A stretch of 64,000 nt of DNA from Ramlibacter cellulosilyticus (GTDB lineage: Bacteria > Pseudomonadota > Gammaproteobacteria > Burkholderiales > Burkholderiaceae_C): NCBI RefSeq assembly GCF_014297465.1, contig NZ_JACORT010000010.1, positions 182,783-246,782 of the forward strand. Direction: 5' to 3'. Below, piece by piece: positions 12,001-27,000 of this stretch. The first letter of the stretch is position 1, and the number at the start of each line of letters is the position of its first letter. Below the pieces are notes generated by a model that was not told the DNA's origin, did no database searches, and saw only the letters and a program-made list of their open reading frames with translations. Made by a program: the position numbers and the translations under genes.

Positions 12001-15000
12001 CGCTGGCTCTCGATCAGGCCCTCGTTGCCCCAGATGACGCCGTTGCGCGGGAAGCTGACGTCGTTGGCATAGAAGGTCACCTTGCCGGCTTCGTCGTAGA
12101 TGATGTCGTCCAGGATCACCTGGGTGCCGACCAGCGTGTCGCCGACCTGCTTGCCGGCGTTGGCGCCGAGGAACTCCACGTTCACCAGCTTGGTGATCTT
12201 GCCGTCCGCGTCGATCTCGAGTTCGGGGTTCGGCTCGCCCAGCAGGATGACGTGCGATTCCCAGAAGATGTGGCGGTCGGCGTTGAGCGCGCCAGTGCTG
12301 CCGTTGTCGTACTCGGGCCCGATGAACACGCCGTGCGCATTGCCGATGCCGGCGGCGGAGACGCCGTGCTGCTCGGCCTTCACGTCCAGCTGCGCGGTGC
12401 GCAGGATCGCCTCCCACTCGCCCTCGACCTTGGCCTTGGTGGTGGTGGCGGTCGAGGCGTTGGCTTCGGAGTAGCCGCCGATGGCGTAGAGGGCCGCGTC
12501 GGCCGTGGCGTTGCTGACCACCTGCGAGAGGCGGGCCTCGACGAGGATGTCCTCGTTGCCGGTGATCTCCGAGCCGTTGCGCAGGATCACTTCGCTGTCG
12601 CCCCGCACCTGGCTGTTGGTGCTCGCGATCGCGAAGCCGCCGCCGCCGCCGACGTCCGTCTCGGCGAACGAGGTCGCCTTCAGCTTGTTGATGTCGGCGG
12701 AGACCACGACGTTCGTGCCGACCAGGTCCGCCTGGCCGCCGATGGTGATCCGGTTGTTGCCGGCGCTGACCGCCACGGGCGGGCCGCTCACCCCCGCGGC
12801 CGTCGTGGACGCGGTGCCGACGCGGGACTCGGCGCTGACCGAGGTGCCCGCACCGAGGCCGCCGGCGTCGGATTCGGCGTCCGCCGTCCCGACGGCGCTC
12901 ACGTCGCTCGTGATGTCGATGCGGCCGTTGGCCGTGAGGTTGCCGCTGACGCTGACGTCGAAGTCGAAGTTGAGGTCCGTGTCCGCGTCGCCGCCGCCGC
13001 CGGCGAACAGGCCGCCGTTGCTGGTTTCGGCATAGGACGAGGCCGTGGACGTCCCGTTCAGGAACACCGAGATGTCGTGCAGCGCCGCGATGTTGGCGTT
13101 GTTGCCGATGGTGAGGGTGGCTTCGTGGGTGCCCACCGCCTCGGCATCCGCCGCGCCGACGGAGATGCCGCCGCCGCCGCCGCCGTCGGAGGTGGCGACC
13201 ACGCCCAGCACGCTGGTGACGGAGATGCTGACGTTGTCGCCGGCGATGTTCGAGCCGCCGGCCACGGTCAGGTTGGTCTGCACCGTCTGGTCGGCGTCCG
13301 TGTTGGCGCTGCCGACCTCGATGGCGCCGCCGGCCACGCCGGTGGCCGAGGAAGTCACCGTGCTGTCGCCGGAAGGCGCGCCGAAGAAGCCGCGCGCGCC
13401 GCCGATGCCGTTGAAGCTGCCGTTGATGTTGCCGGTGAGGTCCAGCACCAGGTACTGGCCCGAGCCACCCAGCTGGTCTTCCAGGTCCACGCCGTCGACG
13501 ACGAACCTGTGCGAGCCGCCGAAGATGCCGTCGTTGTCGAACGCGATCGCCGGGCCGCCTTCCGTGTGGGACAGCTGGAAGCTGCCGGCCGTGCGGTTGA
13601 CGACGAAGTACGACTGGCCGTCCACCAGCCCGTCGAGGGCCTCGTTGCGGAAGTCCCGCAGCGTGTGGAGCACCTGCACTTCGGCCGTGGCCACGTTCTG
13701 CGCCAGGTTCATCACCACGGGCGCGACGTAGAAGTCGTCGCTCGTGTCGCCAGGCGTGCCGTTGTTGTTGATGAAGCCGACGGCCTCGTTGAAGGTGCGC
13801 GCCAGGCGGATGTAGTTGCTGTCGAAGTTGAAGCCCGGCGAGGTGCCGATCGCGCTGCCGCCGTTGGCGACGTAGTAGATCTGTCCATCCACCAGGTCCG
13901 CGCCGCCGATGACCTCGATGGTGCGTGACGGGTCGCTGGCCCGGTAGACCACCGCGGTGCCGGCCGTGAAGCCGTGGCCGGCGATGAAGATCCGGTTGGA
14001 GAAGTCCTGCGTGATCGTGCCGGTGGAGGTGTCCACGCTGGCGTCGACCACGTTGCTGCGGAACTCCTTGGGCGCCACCAGGCGGTAGGTGACCGGCTGG
14101 CTGGCGTCGGTGAAGTTGTTCGCCGCGGTCACCGTGTTGGCGGCCACCGCGCCGCGGCCCACCGTGACCTGGGGTTCGGCCTGGCCGAAGGCGAGCAGCT
14201 TGATGGTGTTCGCGTCGATCACCACCACCTTGTACTTGCCGCCGTGGTCCAGCCCGCCCACCTTGGCGCTGCCGGCGTTGGAGTGGTAGAAGACCACGTC
14301 GCCGGTTTCGAAGGTGTGGTCCGGGATGGTGATCGTGTCGCGCGCCGTGTTGACGTTCGCGCCGCTGAACACTTCGCCCAGGTAGACCGCGCTGCCGGTC
14401 TTGGTGACGACCGAGTAGTTGCGCTCGTTCTCGACGCCGCCGGACGTGGTGCCGGCGTAGGTGATCTCGGCGCCCGTGGCCAGCAGGTGCGGCAGGCCGA
14501 ACTCGATGAAGTTGTTCTCGCCGGGCGTGGAGACGGCACCCGGATCGGACGCGTCCACGGACTGGATGGTGCCGTCGGAGACGTCCTGCGCCGCCGCGCC
14601 GTGGTTCGCATTGATCGTCACGTCGCCGCCGGCGGTCACGCTGCTGGCGGCACCGACGTTCAGGTTCACCAGCCCCACCGCGCGTGCGTAGGGGTCGAGG
14701 TTGGTGACGCGCACGCCGCCGCCGCCGGCGGACTCGGACTTGCTGTCGGCGTCGGTGAGCAGGTTGGACGTGACGTTGATCCCGCCGGCGAGGTGCATCA
14801 CGCTGGAGTTGCTGGCGAACTCCAGGGTCTGGTCGGTGTCGGTGCGGGCACCGACGGTGCCGGTGTTCTCCACGCTCACGCCGCCGCCGCTGGTGGTGCC
14901 GAAGGTCGCTTCGGACACCGAGAAGGTCTGCGCCTGGACGTTGAGGTTGTTCGTCTGCGTGCCGAGCCCGTCGTCGACGTTGCCCAGGAAGGAGACGGTG

Positions 15001-18000
15001 GTGGCGCCCAGCGCGGTGGCGACCACGTTGCCCGAGCCCACGCTCACCAGGCCGCCGCCGGCGCGAGAGAACGCGCCGTAGGCGGTGTTGGAGTGCACGC
15101 CCGCGACGTTCACGTCGCCGCCGTCGGTGGTCAGGGTCGCGCCCGCCGCGATGGTCAGGGTCAGGGTGGAATTCGCATCCACCGAGACGTCGCCGGACGA
15201 CACGTCCACCGCGCCGCCGGAGGCGTTGTCGGCCGTGCCGATGGCGCCCTTGCCGTCGTTCTGGTCCAGGAAGCCGCCGTCGTTGCTGTTGATCCGCGCA
15301 CGGATGCTGACGTCGCCGTCGGCGTTGACCTTGCTGCCCGTGCCCACCGTCAGGGTGGCGGCGCCCGTGAAGTCCACGTCGGTCTTCGACAGCGCGACCG
15401 GCACCGCGCCGCCCGCCGCGACGGTGGCCATGCCGCGCGCGAGCGCGTCGAGGTCGATGAGGAAGTCGAAGGTCCCGCCCTGCACGTTCACGTTGGCGTT
15501 CTCGCCGATGCGGCCGACCACGCTGGCCTTGTTGTCCGCCTTGGTCTGGACGTTGCCGTTGGCCACGCCGAGCGCGAAGTTGAGGCCCTGCGATTCGGAA
15601 GTGACCGTCGAGTGGAGGACCGCGTCGGCGTCGATGCCGCCCGCCGTGGTCGTGACCGAGGTGGCGGTGCTGCCGGACATGGAGCCTATGCGCACCGTCG
15701 CCTTGCCGGAGTCGGTCGCATTGGCGTCGAGGTCGGAGATCGACGCGATCAGGGAGCCGCCGCCCGAACTGGCGGCCGCGTTGGCGATGTGGGTCGCGTC
15801 CGCGAGCAGGCGGATGCTGGTCGCCGAGACCGTCGCCCCACCGCCGATGAAGGCGCTGGTCTCGGACGTGATGAAGGTCTCGATGTCCGTGGAGCCGAGC
15901 GCGAGCGCGCCGCCGAAGTCGACGGTGCTCGAGCTCGGGCTGGCGTTGGACGTGGCGTTGGCGGTGGCCTGCAGCGAGCCGCTCAAGGCCAGGGTGGCGT
16001 CCCCGACGTACGCCTCGGTGTCGTGCCCGCCGGTCGCCGTGATGTCGGTCACGGAGATGCTCGCGATGCCGGCGCCGCCCACGGTGTCGATGATGGCCTT
16101 CGCCTCGGTGCTGGAGTCCGCATCCAGCACCACGTTGCCGGCCGTGACGTTGGCGCCGTCGGCTATGTAGGCGCGGGTGGCCGAGTCCTGGCCCGTCCCG
16201 GTGCCCACCGAGGAAGTGGCCTTGAGGACGGAGACCTGCGCGATGCCGGCGCCACTGCCCGAGGACACGGAGGCGTCCGCCATCGGCGTCGCCATCACGG
16301 TGTCCGCACGGGCCGTGAGCGTGCCGCCCTGCAGGTCGACGATGGAGTCCTGGCCGACGAAGGACTCGGTCTCGCGGCTGGCCGCCGCATTCGATTCCAG
16401 CACGCTGACGCTGGCCGCGCCCGCGGCCGCCACGTTCTTCACCGTGCTCTTCGCCAGCGCGGACGCTTCGTCCGCCAGCATGTCGACGTTGTTGGCCGTC
16501 AGGTGCGTGTTCTGGCCCACATAGGCACGCGTGCCGCCCAGCAGGAAGGCGTCCGCCCGCGCCTGCGAGACGCTGACCAGGCCGGACAGCGAGATGCCGC
16601 GGGTTTCGGAATCGGCGAGGCTCGTGCTCACCGCGTCGAGGTCGGCGTTCTTGCGGTTGCCGGAGGCGTCGCGCAGGAGGATCACGGCCTGGTCGGGATT
16701 GACCGCATCGACCTGCCCGCCGAGGAAGGCCTCGACGACGTTGCTCACCTTCGCGATCGGCTTGAGTTCCGTGATGCTCGCGCCGGCGGAGATCGACAGG
16801 TTGAACAGGTCGGCATCCGCGTGCGCGTCGCCGTTGGCCTCGAGCTTCAGGTCGGGCCCGACCAGCTCGATGTTGTCGCCGACGAAGGCGCGCGTGGCGC
16901 CTCCGGCGTCGGCCGTCGGGCTGTAGGCAGCGATGTTCACCAGGCCGATGCCGGCGCCGTCCGTGTCGGCCACGGCGTCGTAGTCCGCGTACGCCTTCAG
17001 CGTGAGCGGCGTGCCGGTGTTGCCGATCCTGATCGTCGCGTCGGGATCGCCGCCGCCCGTGGTGCCGACGGAGGCGCCCAGGAAGGCCTCGACGACGCCG
17101 GTGACCTTGCCGAGCGCCGCCAGGTCCTGCGCCGAGACGCCGAAGGTCACGCCGAGGGCGAACGCCTTGGCGGTCGCGTCGTACTCCACCTTGTCCGCGG
17201 CCGTGCCGGCCGTGACGTTCAGGGTACCGACCGTGAGGTCCACGCCGTCGCGCACGTACGCACGCGTGGCGCCGGCGGCGTCCGCCGTCGGCTTGAAGAA
17301 GGTCAGGTTCGCCACGCCGGCGAAGCCGCCGCCCTTGGACTCGGCCGTCGCCTGCATCAGGCTGTCGGCGTCGATGGTGATTGTGCCGCCGCCTACGTTG
17401 GCGCCCGTGGCGATGTTGGAAGCCACGTCCCCCGCCTGCGCACCCATGAAGGCTTCGGTGCGGCTCCTCACGGTGGCGTTCGCCTCCGCGAGGGTGGCCG
17501 CGACGCCGAGCGACGCCGAGATGACGTTGTTCCTGGCTTCCGCGCGGTCGGTCGAATCCGCGAGGATCTCGATGCTGCCGGCATTCACCGTGCCGCCCTG
17601 CCCCACGTACGCGAAGGTCTTGCCTTCCACCGTGGCCGTGGACCGGGAGGCCGAGTTGCCGTTCAGCAGGCCGAAGCCGAGCGCGAAGTTGTCGGCCACG
17701 GCCGTCAGCTGCGAGCCGGCATCCAGCTTCAGGTGCCTGCTGCCGATGTTCAGCACGGTGGCCGACGTCGGCGTGACGCCCGCGCGGGTGCCGACGTAGG
17801 CCGCGGTCTCGCGCGTCACTTCGGCCTTGAACTCGGCGAGCGCGGTGCCGGAGCCGAGGCCCACGGCGACCGAGGTGCCGGTCGGGCGCGCGTCGGCGAA
17901 GCTGTCCGCCGTGAGTTCCAGCGCGCCGCTGGACGTCACGCCGCTGGCGCCGTCGATGAAGGCGCGCGTGGCGCCGGACACGAAGCCGTTGGCGACCATC

Positions 18001-21000
18001 GCGGAGACCGAGAGGGTCGGCGCGAACGCGGCGCCGGTCACGGTCGGGGCGACGTAGTGGGTGCTGTCCGCATCCAGCTTCACCGCGCCGGTGGCGTGCA
18101 GCGTCGCGCCGCGCGCGAACGCCTCCACCGTGGAGGCGATCTGCTCGGTGCCTATGCCGCCCACGAAGGCGCCGCCCGCCAGCGTGGCCGCGACGGCGAG
18201 CACGTCGACGTCGGTCAGGAGGTCGACGTCCTGGTAGTCCGATCCGGCCTGGATCGTGAGCGCGCCGCCGTTGGCGCTGGCGCTGCTGTTCTCCACGGAG
18301 GCGCGGGCCTGCGTGCTGATCAGGTTCTTGCCCTCGGCCACGCCCGCGGCACCGCCGAAGGCGCCCAGGGCGACCGCGGTCGCGCCCACGTCGACGGTCG
18401 ACGTGAGGCTGTCGAAGGCCTGCACGGTCAGCGTGGTGGAGGCGTCGACGTCGGAGCCGCCGGAGATCCTCGCCTGCACGAGCTGGGTGACGTCGGTGAC
18501 GCCCGAAGCGCCGGCACCGGCCAGCGCCAGGCCGGCGATGGAGACGGAGGCGGACACCGCCACCGCCGTCGGTTCGTTGGTGAGCACGCTGGTGGTGCGG
18601 GCGTCGACCAGCACCTGGCCGCCATTCGCCGCCACCTTGCTGTTGTCGATCCGCGCGCGGGTCTGGCCGTCGAGCCGGATGTTCGACCTGGCGGCCGAGA
18701 GGCCCACCGTGCCGCCGCCCAGGCTGAAGGCGGTGGCGACCGAGACCGCCTCGGCGATCGCCGTCATCGTGTTGTGGTCCTCGGCCTCCAGCTTGATCTC
18801 GCCGCCGGCCGTGACTGCCTGGTCGGACGCGAGGTCCGAGCCGAGGATGCTGGCGTCCACCGTCTGGCCGATGTCGTTGTCGACCAGGCCGGCCGCGACG
18901 CTGAACCCTGCCGCGACGCTGCCCACGCTCATCGCGATGGAGACGCCGAGCGCGTGCGCGTTGGACGTGGTCGTGCTGTCCGCGGCCAGGGTGATGTCGC
19001 CGCCGGCGGTCACCTCGCTGTTCTGGATCGTCGCCTGCACCGTGCCGTCGTAGTCCACGTCGACCGTGGAGACGACGGCGGCCGCGCCCGCCGACAGCCC
19101 GAGGGCGACGGTGAGCGAGACCGAGACACCGGTCGCGTTGGTGGTGAGGGTCTTGGTGTCGTCCGCCTCCAGGCGCACGTCGCCGTTGGTGGCGACCACG
19201 TTGGAGTCGCCGGTGATCGCCGCCTGCGTGAGGTTGCTGGACGCGATGCGCGTGATGACGCCCGTGCCGGAGCCGGCGAGCGACAGGCCCGCGGAGGCAC
19301 TGACCGTGACGGCCGTGGCGACCGCGTCGACTTCGATGGTTCCCTCGGACAGCGCCGTGAGCGTGATGTCGCCGTTGGCGGACGTCACGTCGGAGTCGGC
19401 GATGTGCGCCTTGGTCACCGTGTTGTACGAGACCTCGCTGAGCGACACCGCGATGGCGACCGACATGGCCCCGCCGGCGGAGATGCCCGCGGAGACGGAG
19501 GCCGCGACCACGTCGGTGTCGATCTTCGAGCTCTCGATCGCGCTCAGGACCACGTTGCTGGTCGTGTCCACGTCGGAGTCGCCGACGATGCCGGCCTCCA
19601 CCGTGTTGTTCAGCTCGTTGCGCGCATCCGCGCCCGTGCCCGCGCCGCTGAGCGTGAAGCCCACCGCGCCGGACAGCGCCAGGGCCACGGCGACGGCCTC
19701 GCTGTCGATGTCCGCGTCGCTGCGGGCCCGCACGGCGAGCGTGGAGGCGTCCACGTCGGCGTCGTCCAGCAGCGCGGCGGTGTTGCCGTTCAGGACGTTC
19801 TCGGCGAGCGTCACGGAGATCGCGATGCTCATGGAAGCGCCACCGGAGAGGCTCAGGGCGACCGAGGCCGAGGCCAGGGTCGCGTCGATGACGGCGTTGT
19901 CCTGCGCGTCGACGGTCACGTCGCCGGCGGTCACCGTCACCTGCGCGTTGCGGATGTGGGCCTGCGTGGTGCCGTTGATGGTGTTGTGCGCCTCGACACC
20001 GGCGCCCGCGCCGGTGATGGACACGCCGCCCGAGCCGCCGCCGGAGAAGGCGACGGCGATGCCCAGCGCCTCGATGGTGGCGCCGCCGATGGCGTCGATG
20101 TCCAGCAAGTCGGTCGTCACCACGGTGCCGTCGGCGGCGCCGCTCACGCCGCCGATGCCGGCGTAGGTGTTGCTGCCGATGGTGTTCTCCGCGATCGTCG
20201 CGGCGATCGCGAGGCTCACCGCGCCGCCGCCGCCGATGGAGACGGCGACCGAGGCGGTCGTCAGGTCGGCGGAGACGTTCGACTTGTCCTCGGCCTTGAC
20301 GATCACCGAGCCCGCGCCCTGCGTGGCGGTGACGTGCGAGCCGTTGCGGATCAGCGCCTGGGTGGTGTTGGTGGTGGTGTTGCGGGCTTCCACGCCGGCG
20401 CCCGCGCCGCCGATGGACATGCCGGCGCTGCCGGACAGGGTGAAGGCGATGGTCGCCGCGAGGGCGTCGATCGTGCTGTCGTTGAGCGCGTTCACCTCCA
20501 CGTGGGAGGCGGTGACCGTGGAGTCGTCGATCAGCGCGGACGTGCCGCCGCCGATGCTGTTCTCCGCCACCGTTCCCGCCACGCTGATGTTCACGGCCAC
20601 GCCGCCGCTGATGCCGATGGAGGCGGAGACCGTGGCGATGTCCGAGATGATGTCCGAAGTGTCCTGGGCCTTGACCAGCACGTCGCCGTTGTTCACCGTG
20701 ACGGTGGAGCCGTCGCGGATGGACGCTTCGGTGACGTTGGTGGTGGTGTTGACGGATTCCACCCCCGCGCCCGCGACGCCCACGGCCAGGCCGGAGGCCG
20801 CGGTGACCGAGATGCTGATCGTGGCGGCCAGCGTGTCGATGCTGGAATCGTTGGTGGCCAGCACGTCGAGGTCGCCGGCGACCAGGAGGGAGTCGTCGAT
20901 GGTGGCCGTGGTCGACCCGCCGATGCTGTTCTCGGCGAGGGTGGCCGCGAGCACCACGTTGATCGCACCGCCGCCGGAGAAGGACAGCGCCGCCGCGACG

Positions 21001-24000
21001 GTGGCGATGTCGGAGAGGATGGAGGCCGTGTTGTCCGCCTGCACCAGCGCGGCGCCCGTGCCCACGTTGACGCTGGAGCCGTCGCGGACCGAGGCCTCGG
21101 TCGTGTTGGTGAGGACGTTGCGGGCCTTCACGCCGGCCCCGGCGCCGTCCAGCGAGAAGCCGCCGCTGCCGGAGACCGACACGGCGATGGTGACGGCCAG
21201 CGCGTCGATCTCGGCGTCGTTGAGCGCCTTGACGTCCAGCGATGCGCCGGTGACGGTGGATGCGTCCACCGAGGCCAGCGTGGAGCCGCCGACGTTGTTC
21301 TCGGCGATGGTGGCCGCGACCGTCAGGGCGACGGACGCGCCGCCGCTGAAGCTGAGGGACGCCGCGACGGTCGCGATGTCGGAGGTGATCAGCGACTTGT
21401 CCTGCGCGTCGACCAGCACGGCGCCGGTCATGTTGGCGGCGGACCCGTTGCGGATCGACGCCTCCGTGGTGCTGGTGATCGTGTTGACCGCTTCCACGCC
21501 CGCGCCCGCGCCGCCCACGGCGACGCCGCCGGAGCCGGCGACGGTGAAGGCGATCGTCGCACCGAGGGCATCGATGTTCGCCTGGTTCAGCGCCTTCACG
21601 TCCAGCCTGGCACCGCTCACGTTCGAGTCGTCGACGGTGGCCAGGGTGGCGCTGCCGAGCGTGTTTTCGGCGATCGTCGCCGCGATCGACAGCGACACCG
21701 AGGCGCCGCTGGAGATGCCCACCGAGGCCGCCACGTTGGCGATGTCGGAGGTGATGGTGGACTTGTCCTGCGCCTGCACGAGGACGTCGCCGCCGGTGAA
21801 GGTGGCGCTGGAGCCGCGGATGGACGCTTCCGTCTGGTGGGTGGAGCTGTTGACGGCGCGGATGCCGCTGCCGGCACCGCCGATCGCCGCGCCGCCCGAA
21901 CCCGTGACGGAGAGCGCCACGGACACGCCCAGGGCGTCGATGTCGGCCTGGCTCAGCGCTTCGACGTTCAGGTCGTCGCCCGAGACGGTGGAGTTCTCGA
22001 TGCTGGCCACCGTGATGCCGCCGATGCTGTTCTCGGCGATCGTCGCGTTGATGGTCAGGCTGACTGACACGCTGCTGGAGATGCCCACGCCGACCGAGAC
22101 GTTGGCGTTGTCGGAGGTGATGCTGGAGAGGTCGCGTGCCTTCACGAGCACGTCGCCGTCCGCGTGCACGGAGGCGCTGTCGACGATGGACGCTTCGGTG
22201 GTGTTGGTGGTGACGTTGCGCACCACCAGGCCCGCCACGGACACGCCGCCGGAGAAGCCGCCGCTGCCGGCCAGGGTGATGGCGAGCATGACGCCCAGGG
22301 CGTCGATGTCCGTGTCGACCAGCGCCTCGACCGTGATGCCGCCCGTGGTGTCGACGGTGGAGTCCTCGATCGTCGCCTTCGTCGTGGAGCCGATCTGGTT
22401 CTCCGCCAGCGTGATGCTGACGGCGAAGGAAACCGCCGCCGAACTCGAGATGGAGATCGCGGCCGTCATGGCCACGAGCTCGGACTTGATGGCGGACTCG
22501 TCGGTCGCATCCAGGTCGACGAGGCCGTCGGCGGTGATGTCCGAACCGGAAATGCTGGCTTCCAGCGTGTTGGTGAGAACGTTGGTGGCCGACACGCCGG
22601 TGCCGCCCACGCCGACCGCGAAGCCGCTGGAGCCGCTGACGCTGATGCCCACGGCCATGCCGAAGGCATCGATGGTGTTGTCCGCATGTGCCGTGACGGC
22701 GACGCCGCCGCCGAGCGCATCCACGGTCGAATCCTCGATCGCGGCCCGGTAGGTGCCGCCGATCTCGTTCTCCGCGATGGTGATGGCCACCACGCCGGAG
22801 ATCGCCGCCCCGCTGGACACGGAGACGGAAGCCGCCACGGACGCCGTATCGGCGGTGATGGTGGACTGGTCGGTCAGTTCGACGTCGACTTCGTCGCCCG
22901 CCGTCACGGTGGACCCGACGATCCCGGCGCTCACCGCGTTGGTGATCACGTTGTGCGCGGAGGCGCCCGAGCCGGAGCCGGAGAAGGCCAGCCCGCCGCC
23001 GCTCGCGGCGACGCTGACGGAGGCGGCGACCGCGACGGCATCGATCGTGTTCTGCGTGTCGGCGTCCACCCGCACGTCGCTGAGCAGGCCGTTGGCGGTG
23101 ACGGTCGAGTCCTCGATCGCCGCCCGGCTGTTGCCTTCGATGCTGTTCTCGGCCAGCGCCACGGAGACGGCCAGGCCGCCCGAGACGCTGCTGGAGACGG
23201 AAACGGAGACCGCCGCCGCGACCACGTTGGACGCGATGGCCGCGTGGTCCTTCAGTTCCAGCGACACGGTGCCGCCGGCGGTGACGGAGCTGCCGCCCTC
23301 GATGACCGCTTGGGTCGAACCGGCGATGGTGTTGGTGGCCGAGGCCACGCCCACGGCGCCGCCCAGGGCCGCGGTGTTGCCCACCGAGACGCTGATGCCG
23401 ATGGCCACCGTGTCCGCAGTGATCAGGCTGTTGGCGATCGCGTCGACGGAGAGGAAGCTGTCCGTCGTCACCACGGAGTTGGCTATGCCGGCCCGGGCCT
23501 CGCTGGTGATGGTGTTGTCCGCAACCGAGGCTGCGCCGGCCAGCGAGATGGTGACGGTGCCGCCGCCGACCGCCACGGAAGCGGCCACCACGACCAGGGT
23601 CGCGTCGATGGTGCTGGTGGTGTCCACCAGCATGGTGAGCGGGCCGCCCGCGTGCACCAGCTGCACCTCGCCCGCGTCGGCATCCTCGATCACGGCCTCG
23701 ACGACGCCGCCGATGCTGTTGCTCGCCTGGCTGACGCCCACGGCGCCGCTCAGCGTCAGGCTGCCGCTGCCGATGCTGACGTCCACGGCCAGGCTGACGC
23801 CCAGCGCGTCTATGTCCTTGTTGGACACCGCTTCGACCTCGACGGCGCCGTCGGCCTCGAGCGAGGCATCCAGCACGTGCGCCCGCACCTGGTTGGCGAT
23901 GCTGTTCTCCGCCACGGAGACCGAGGCGGTCAGCGAGATGGAGGCGCTGGAGCCGCCCGCGGCCACGCTGACCGCAGCGGTGACCACTTCGGCGTCGACG

Positions 24001-27000
24001 CTGGCGGAGTCGGTGGCGGTGATGCTGGCTGCGCCGCCCGCGTCCACGGAGGAGTCGCCGGTGACGCCCGCCTCGACGACGTTCGCGATGCTGTTGGTGG
24101 CACCCACGCCGGCGCCCGCGCCCGACAGGGACCAACTGCCGCTCGTGATGCCCAGGCTGAGGGCGGCCGCGGCGCCCGTCGCATCGATGGAACCCGTGGA
24201 ACTGGCGTGCGCGTCGAAATCGCCGCCGGCCGTCACGTCCGCGTCGTCCTGCACCACGGCGCGCGTGGTGTTGGCGATGGTGTTCTCGGCCACGCTCACC
24301 GCGACCGACAGCGAGCCGCCGCTGCCGCTGCTGCCGATGGCGCCGCCCAGGGAGGCGGCGACGACGTCGGCCGTGATGCTGGTGGAATCCGTGGCGGTCA
24401 GCGAGACGGAACCGGCATCGGCCGTCACGCTCGCATCGCCGACCAGCGCCAGCACCGAGTTTGTGATGGTGTTCGTGGCACCCGCGCCGGCGCCGGTGAG
24501 CGCCACCGTGGTGCCGCTGCCGCCGCCGGCGGAAACGCCGACCGCCACGGCCACGACGGTGGCAGCTATGTCCTTGCTGGAGGAAGCGGCCAGCGTGATG
24601 TCGCCGGTGTCGGCCGTCACGTCCACGCCGTCGATGACGGCGCTTGCGGTGTTGGTGATCGTGTTCTCGGCCACCGAGGCCACGATGTTGCCGTTGATGG
24701 AGGTGCCGCTGCCGCTGCCCACGGTGACGTTGGCGCCGACGGAGACCGCGTCGGCGTCGATGATGCCGGACTCCGTGGCGCTCAGGCTCACGCCGCCGCC
24801 CGCCTGCACGGCGTTCGCATCGCCCGCATCGCCGTCCTCGATCGCCGCCCGCACGTCGTTCGTGACGGTGTTGAAGGTCAGGGCGACCGATGCATTCGCG
24901 TTCACCGAAGTGTCGCTGCTGCCCGTGGTGATGCCGAGGCCCACGCCGAAGGCGATCGCCTCGATCGAACCGGAACCGGCCGCGGCCAGGGCGACGTCGC
25001 CGCCCGCGAGGACGCTGCTGTCGTCGATGATCGCGGAAGTGTCGTTGTCGATGGAGTTGATGGCGAGGGAGACGCCGAGCCCGACGCCGACGTTGCTGCC
25101 GCTGGAGCTGACCGCGATGTTGATGCTGACCGCGCCGGCGAGCGCGTCTATGGTGCTGCTGTCCGTCGCCGCCACGCTGACGCCGCCATCCGCGTCCACG
25201 CTCGAACTGCCGATGCGCGCCCGGATGGTGTTGGCGATCTCGTTGTAGGTGCCGGAGCCCGCGCCGGCCACCGCGGTCGCGCCGTTGCTGCCGCCGTTGG
25301 CCACCGAGCCCGCGATGCCCAGCGCCAGCGCGTCGATGTCGCTGCTGGACGTGGCCGTGACGCTCACCGATCCGCCCGCGGTGACGCTCGTGTCGTCGAT
25401 GGCCGCCAGGGTGTGGGTCTCGACCAGGTTGACCGCGACCGCGGCGCCCACGGAGATCGCTTCCGCCTTTTCGCTGTCGCCGCCCGTGACGACGACGATG
25501 GCCGCGGAGGCCGCGTCGGCGTTGATGGTGGTGTTGTCGGTCGCCGCCACGGAGACGTTGCCCGTGGTGGTGATGCTGCTCGGGTCGATGACGGCCTCGA
25601 TGCTCGCATCGATGTCGTTGCCGGATGCCGATCCGGCGCCACCGAAGGCCGTGCCGCCGCTCGTGTCGACGCCGACCGCCCCGGCCAGCGTCAGGGCGCG
25701 GATCTCCTGCGCGTTGCTCGCGGAGACGGAGACGCTGGCTGCGTCCACCGTGCTGTCGGTGATCTTCGCGCGGACGACCACGTCCACCAGGTTGACCGCG
25801 ATGGAGACGCCCACCGCGACGAGATCGCCACCGTCGGAGGTGGCGGCCGCGATGGCGGCGCCGCCCGCGTCGACGTGCAAGGAGGTGTCGTCGCTCGCGC
25901 TCAGCGCCACGGCACCGCCGGCATCCACCGCGCCGCCGCCACGGATCTCGGCCAGCGTGGCGTTGTCCACCGTGTTGCCGGCGCCACTGCCGGCGCCGGT
26001 GAAGTCCGTGCTGTCGTCGCCGCCATTGCTGTCGCTGGAGCTGCCGGTGTCCAGCACGCCCGCCACGCCGATGGCGATGGCGCCGATGTCGCCGTGCGTC
26101 TGCGCATCCAGCGTGACGTTGCCGGCCGCGTGGACGGTGTTGTCGCACAGGGCCAGCGCCTCGACGTCGTTCTCCACGATGGCGACGGTGATGGCGCCGC
26201 CGATGGCGGTCTCGGTGGCGATCGCGAGCCCGCCCGCGACCTGCTCGATGTCGGTGGTGTCCACCGCGCGCACGAGGACGCCCTGCTCCGCATGGGCGCC
26301 GGTGTTGTCGGCGTTGATGCTCGTGCCCGCGCCGACGTGCGCCAGCGTGTCGCCCTGGCTCACGTCGACCGTGACGGACAGGCCGAGGCCTGCCTTGTCG
26401 TCCTCGGTGGTGCCGCCGGCGCCGATCGCCAGCAGGAAGTGGTCCTCGTACGAACTCGCCCCGAGGGCGAAGCCGCGCACGGACTGCGTGCCCTGGTTGC
26501 CGTCGCCGTCGTGCACGCCGTCGCGCACGTCGACCGCCTTGTTGCCCAGCGCCGTGACGGAGGCGTCGTCGCCGACGAAGGCGACGGTCCGGTCGAGGTC
26601 CACGAGGACCGTGACGGAAGCGCCATAGCCGCCATTGGCGAGCGAGACCGCGGCACTGCCCGTGGCCAGGTCCGCCGTGGTCGTGCTGTCGGCCGCGATG
26701 GCGACGCTGCCCTGGGCCGCGATGGCCACCGTGCCGGCAGCGGGAGTGCCGGACTCCAGGTCGCGCCCCACGTAGGCGCGGGTGTCGGTGTCCAGCCAGG
26801 TGACGATCAGGCCGCCGGCACCGGCCGGCGCGTCCTTGTCCTCGTCCTCGCCGCCGCCGAGCGCGAGGCCGATGTTGAGGCTCAGCGCGAAGACGTCCTC
26901 GTCGCTGTCCGCGTCGACCACCACGTTGCCGCCCGCCGTGACCTGCGTGGGCGTGACGAGGTCGTCCGCCGCCGCGATCCAGGCCTGCGTGTCCTTGAGG

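Noticed and set aside
18600..26300. The repeat array as a CRISPR locus
   Set aside because: The repeats are long (about 366 bp), diverged, in frame and protein-coding, without short identical repeats or spacers.
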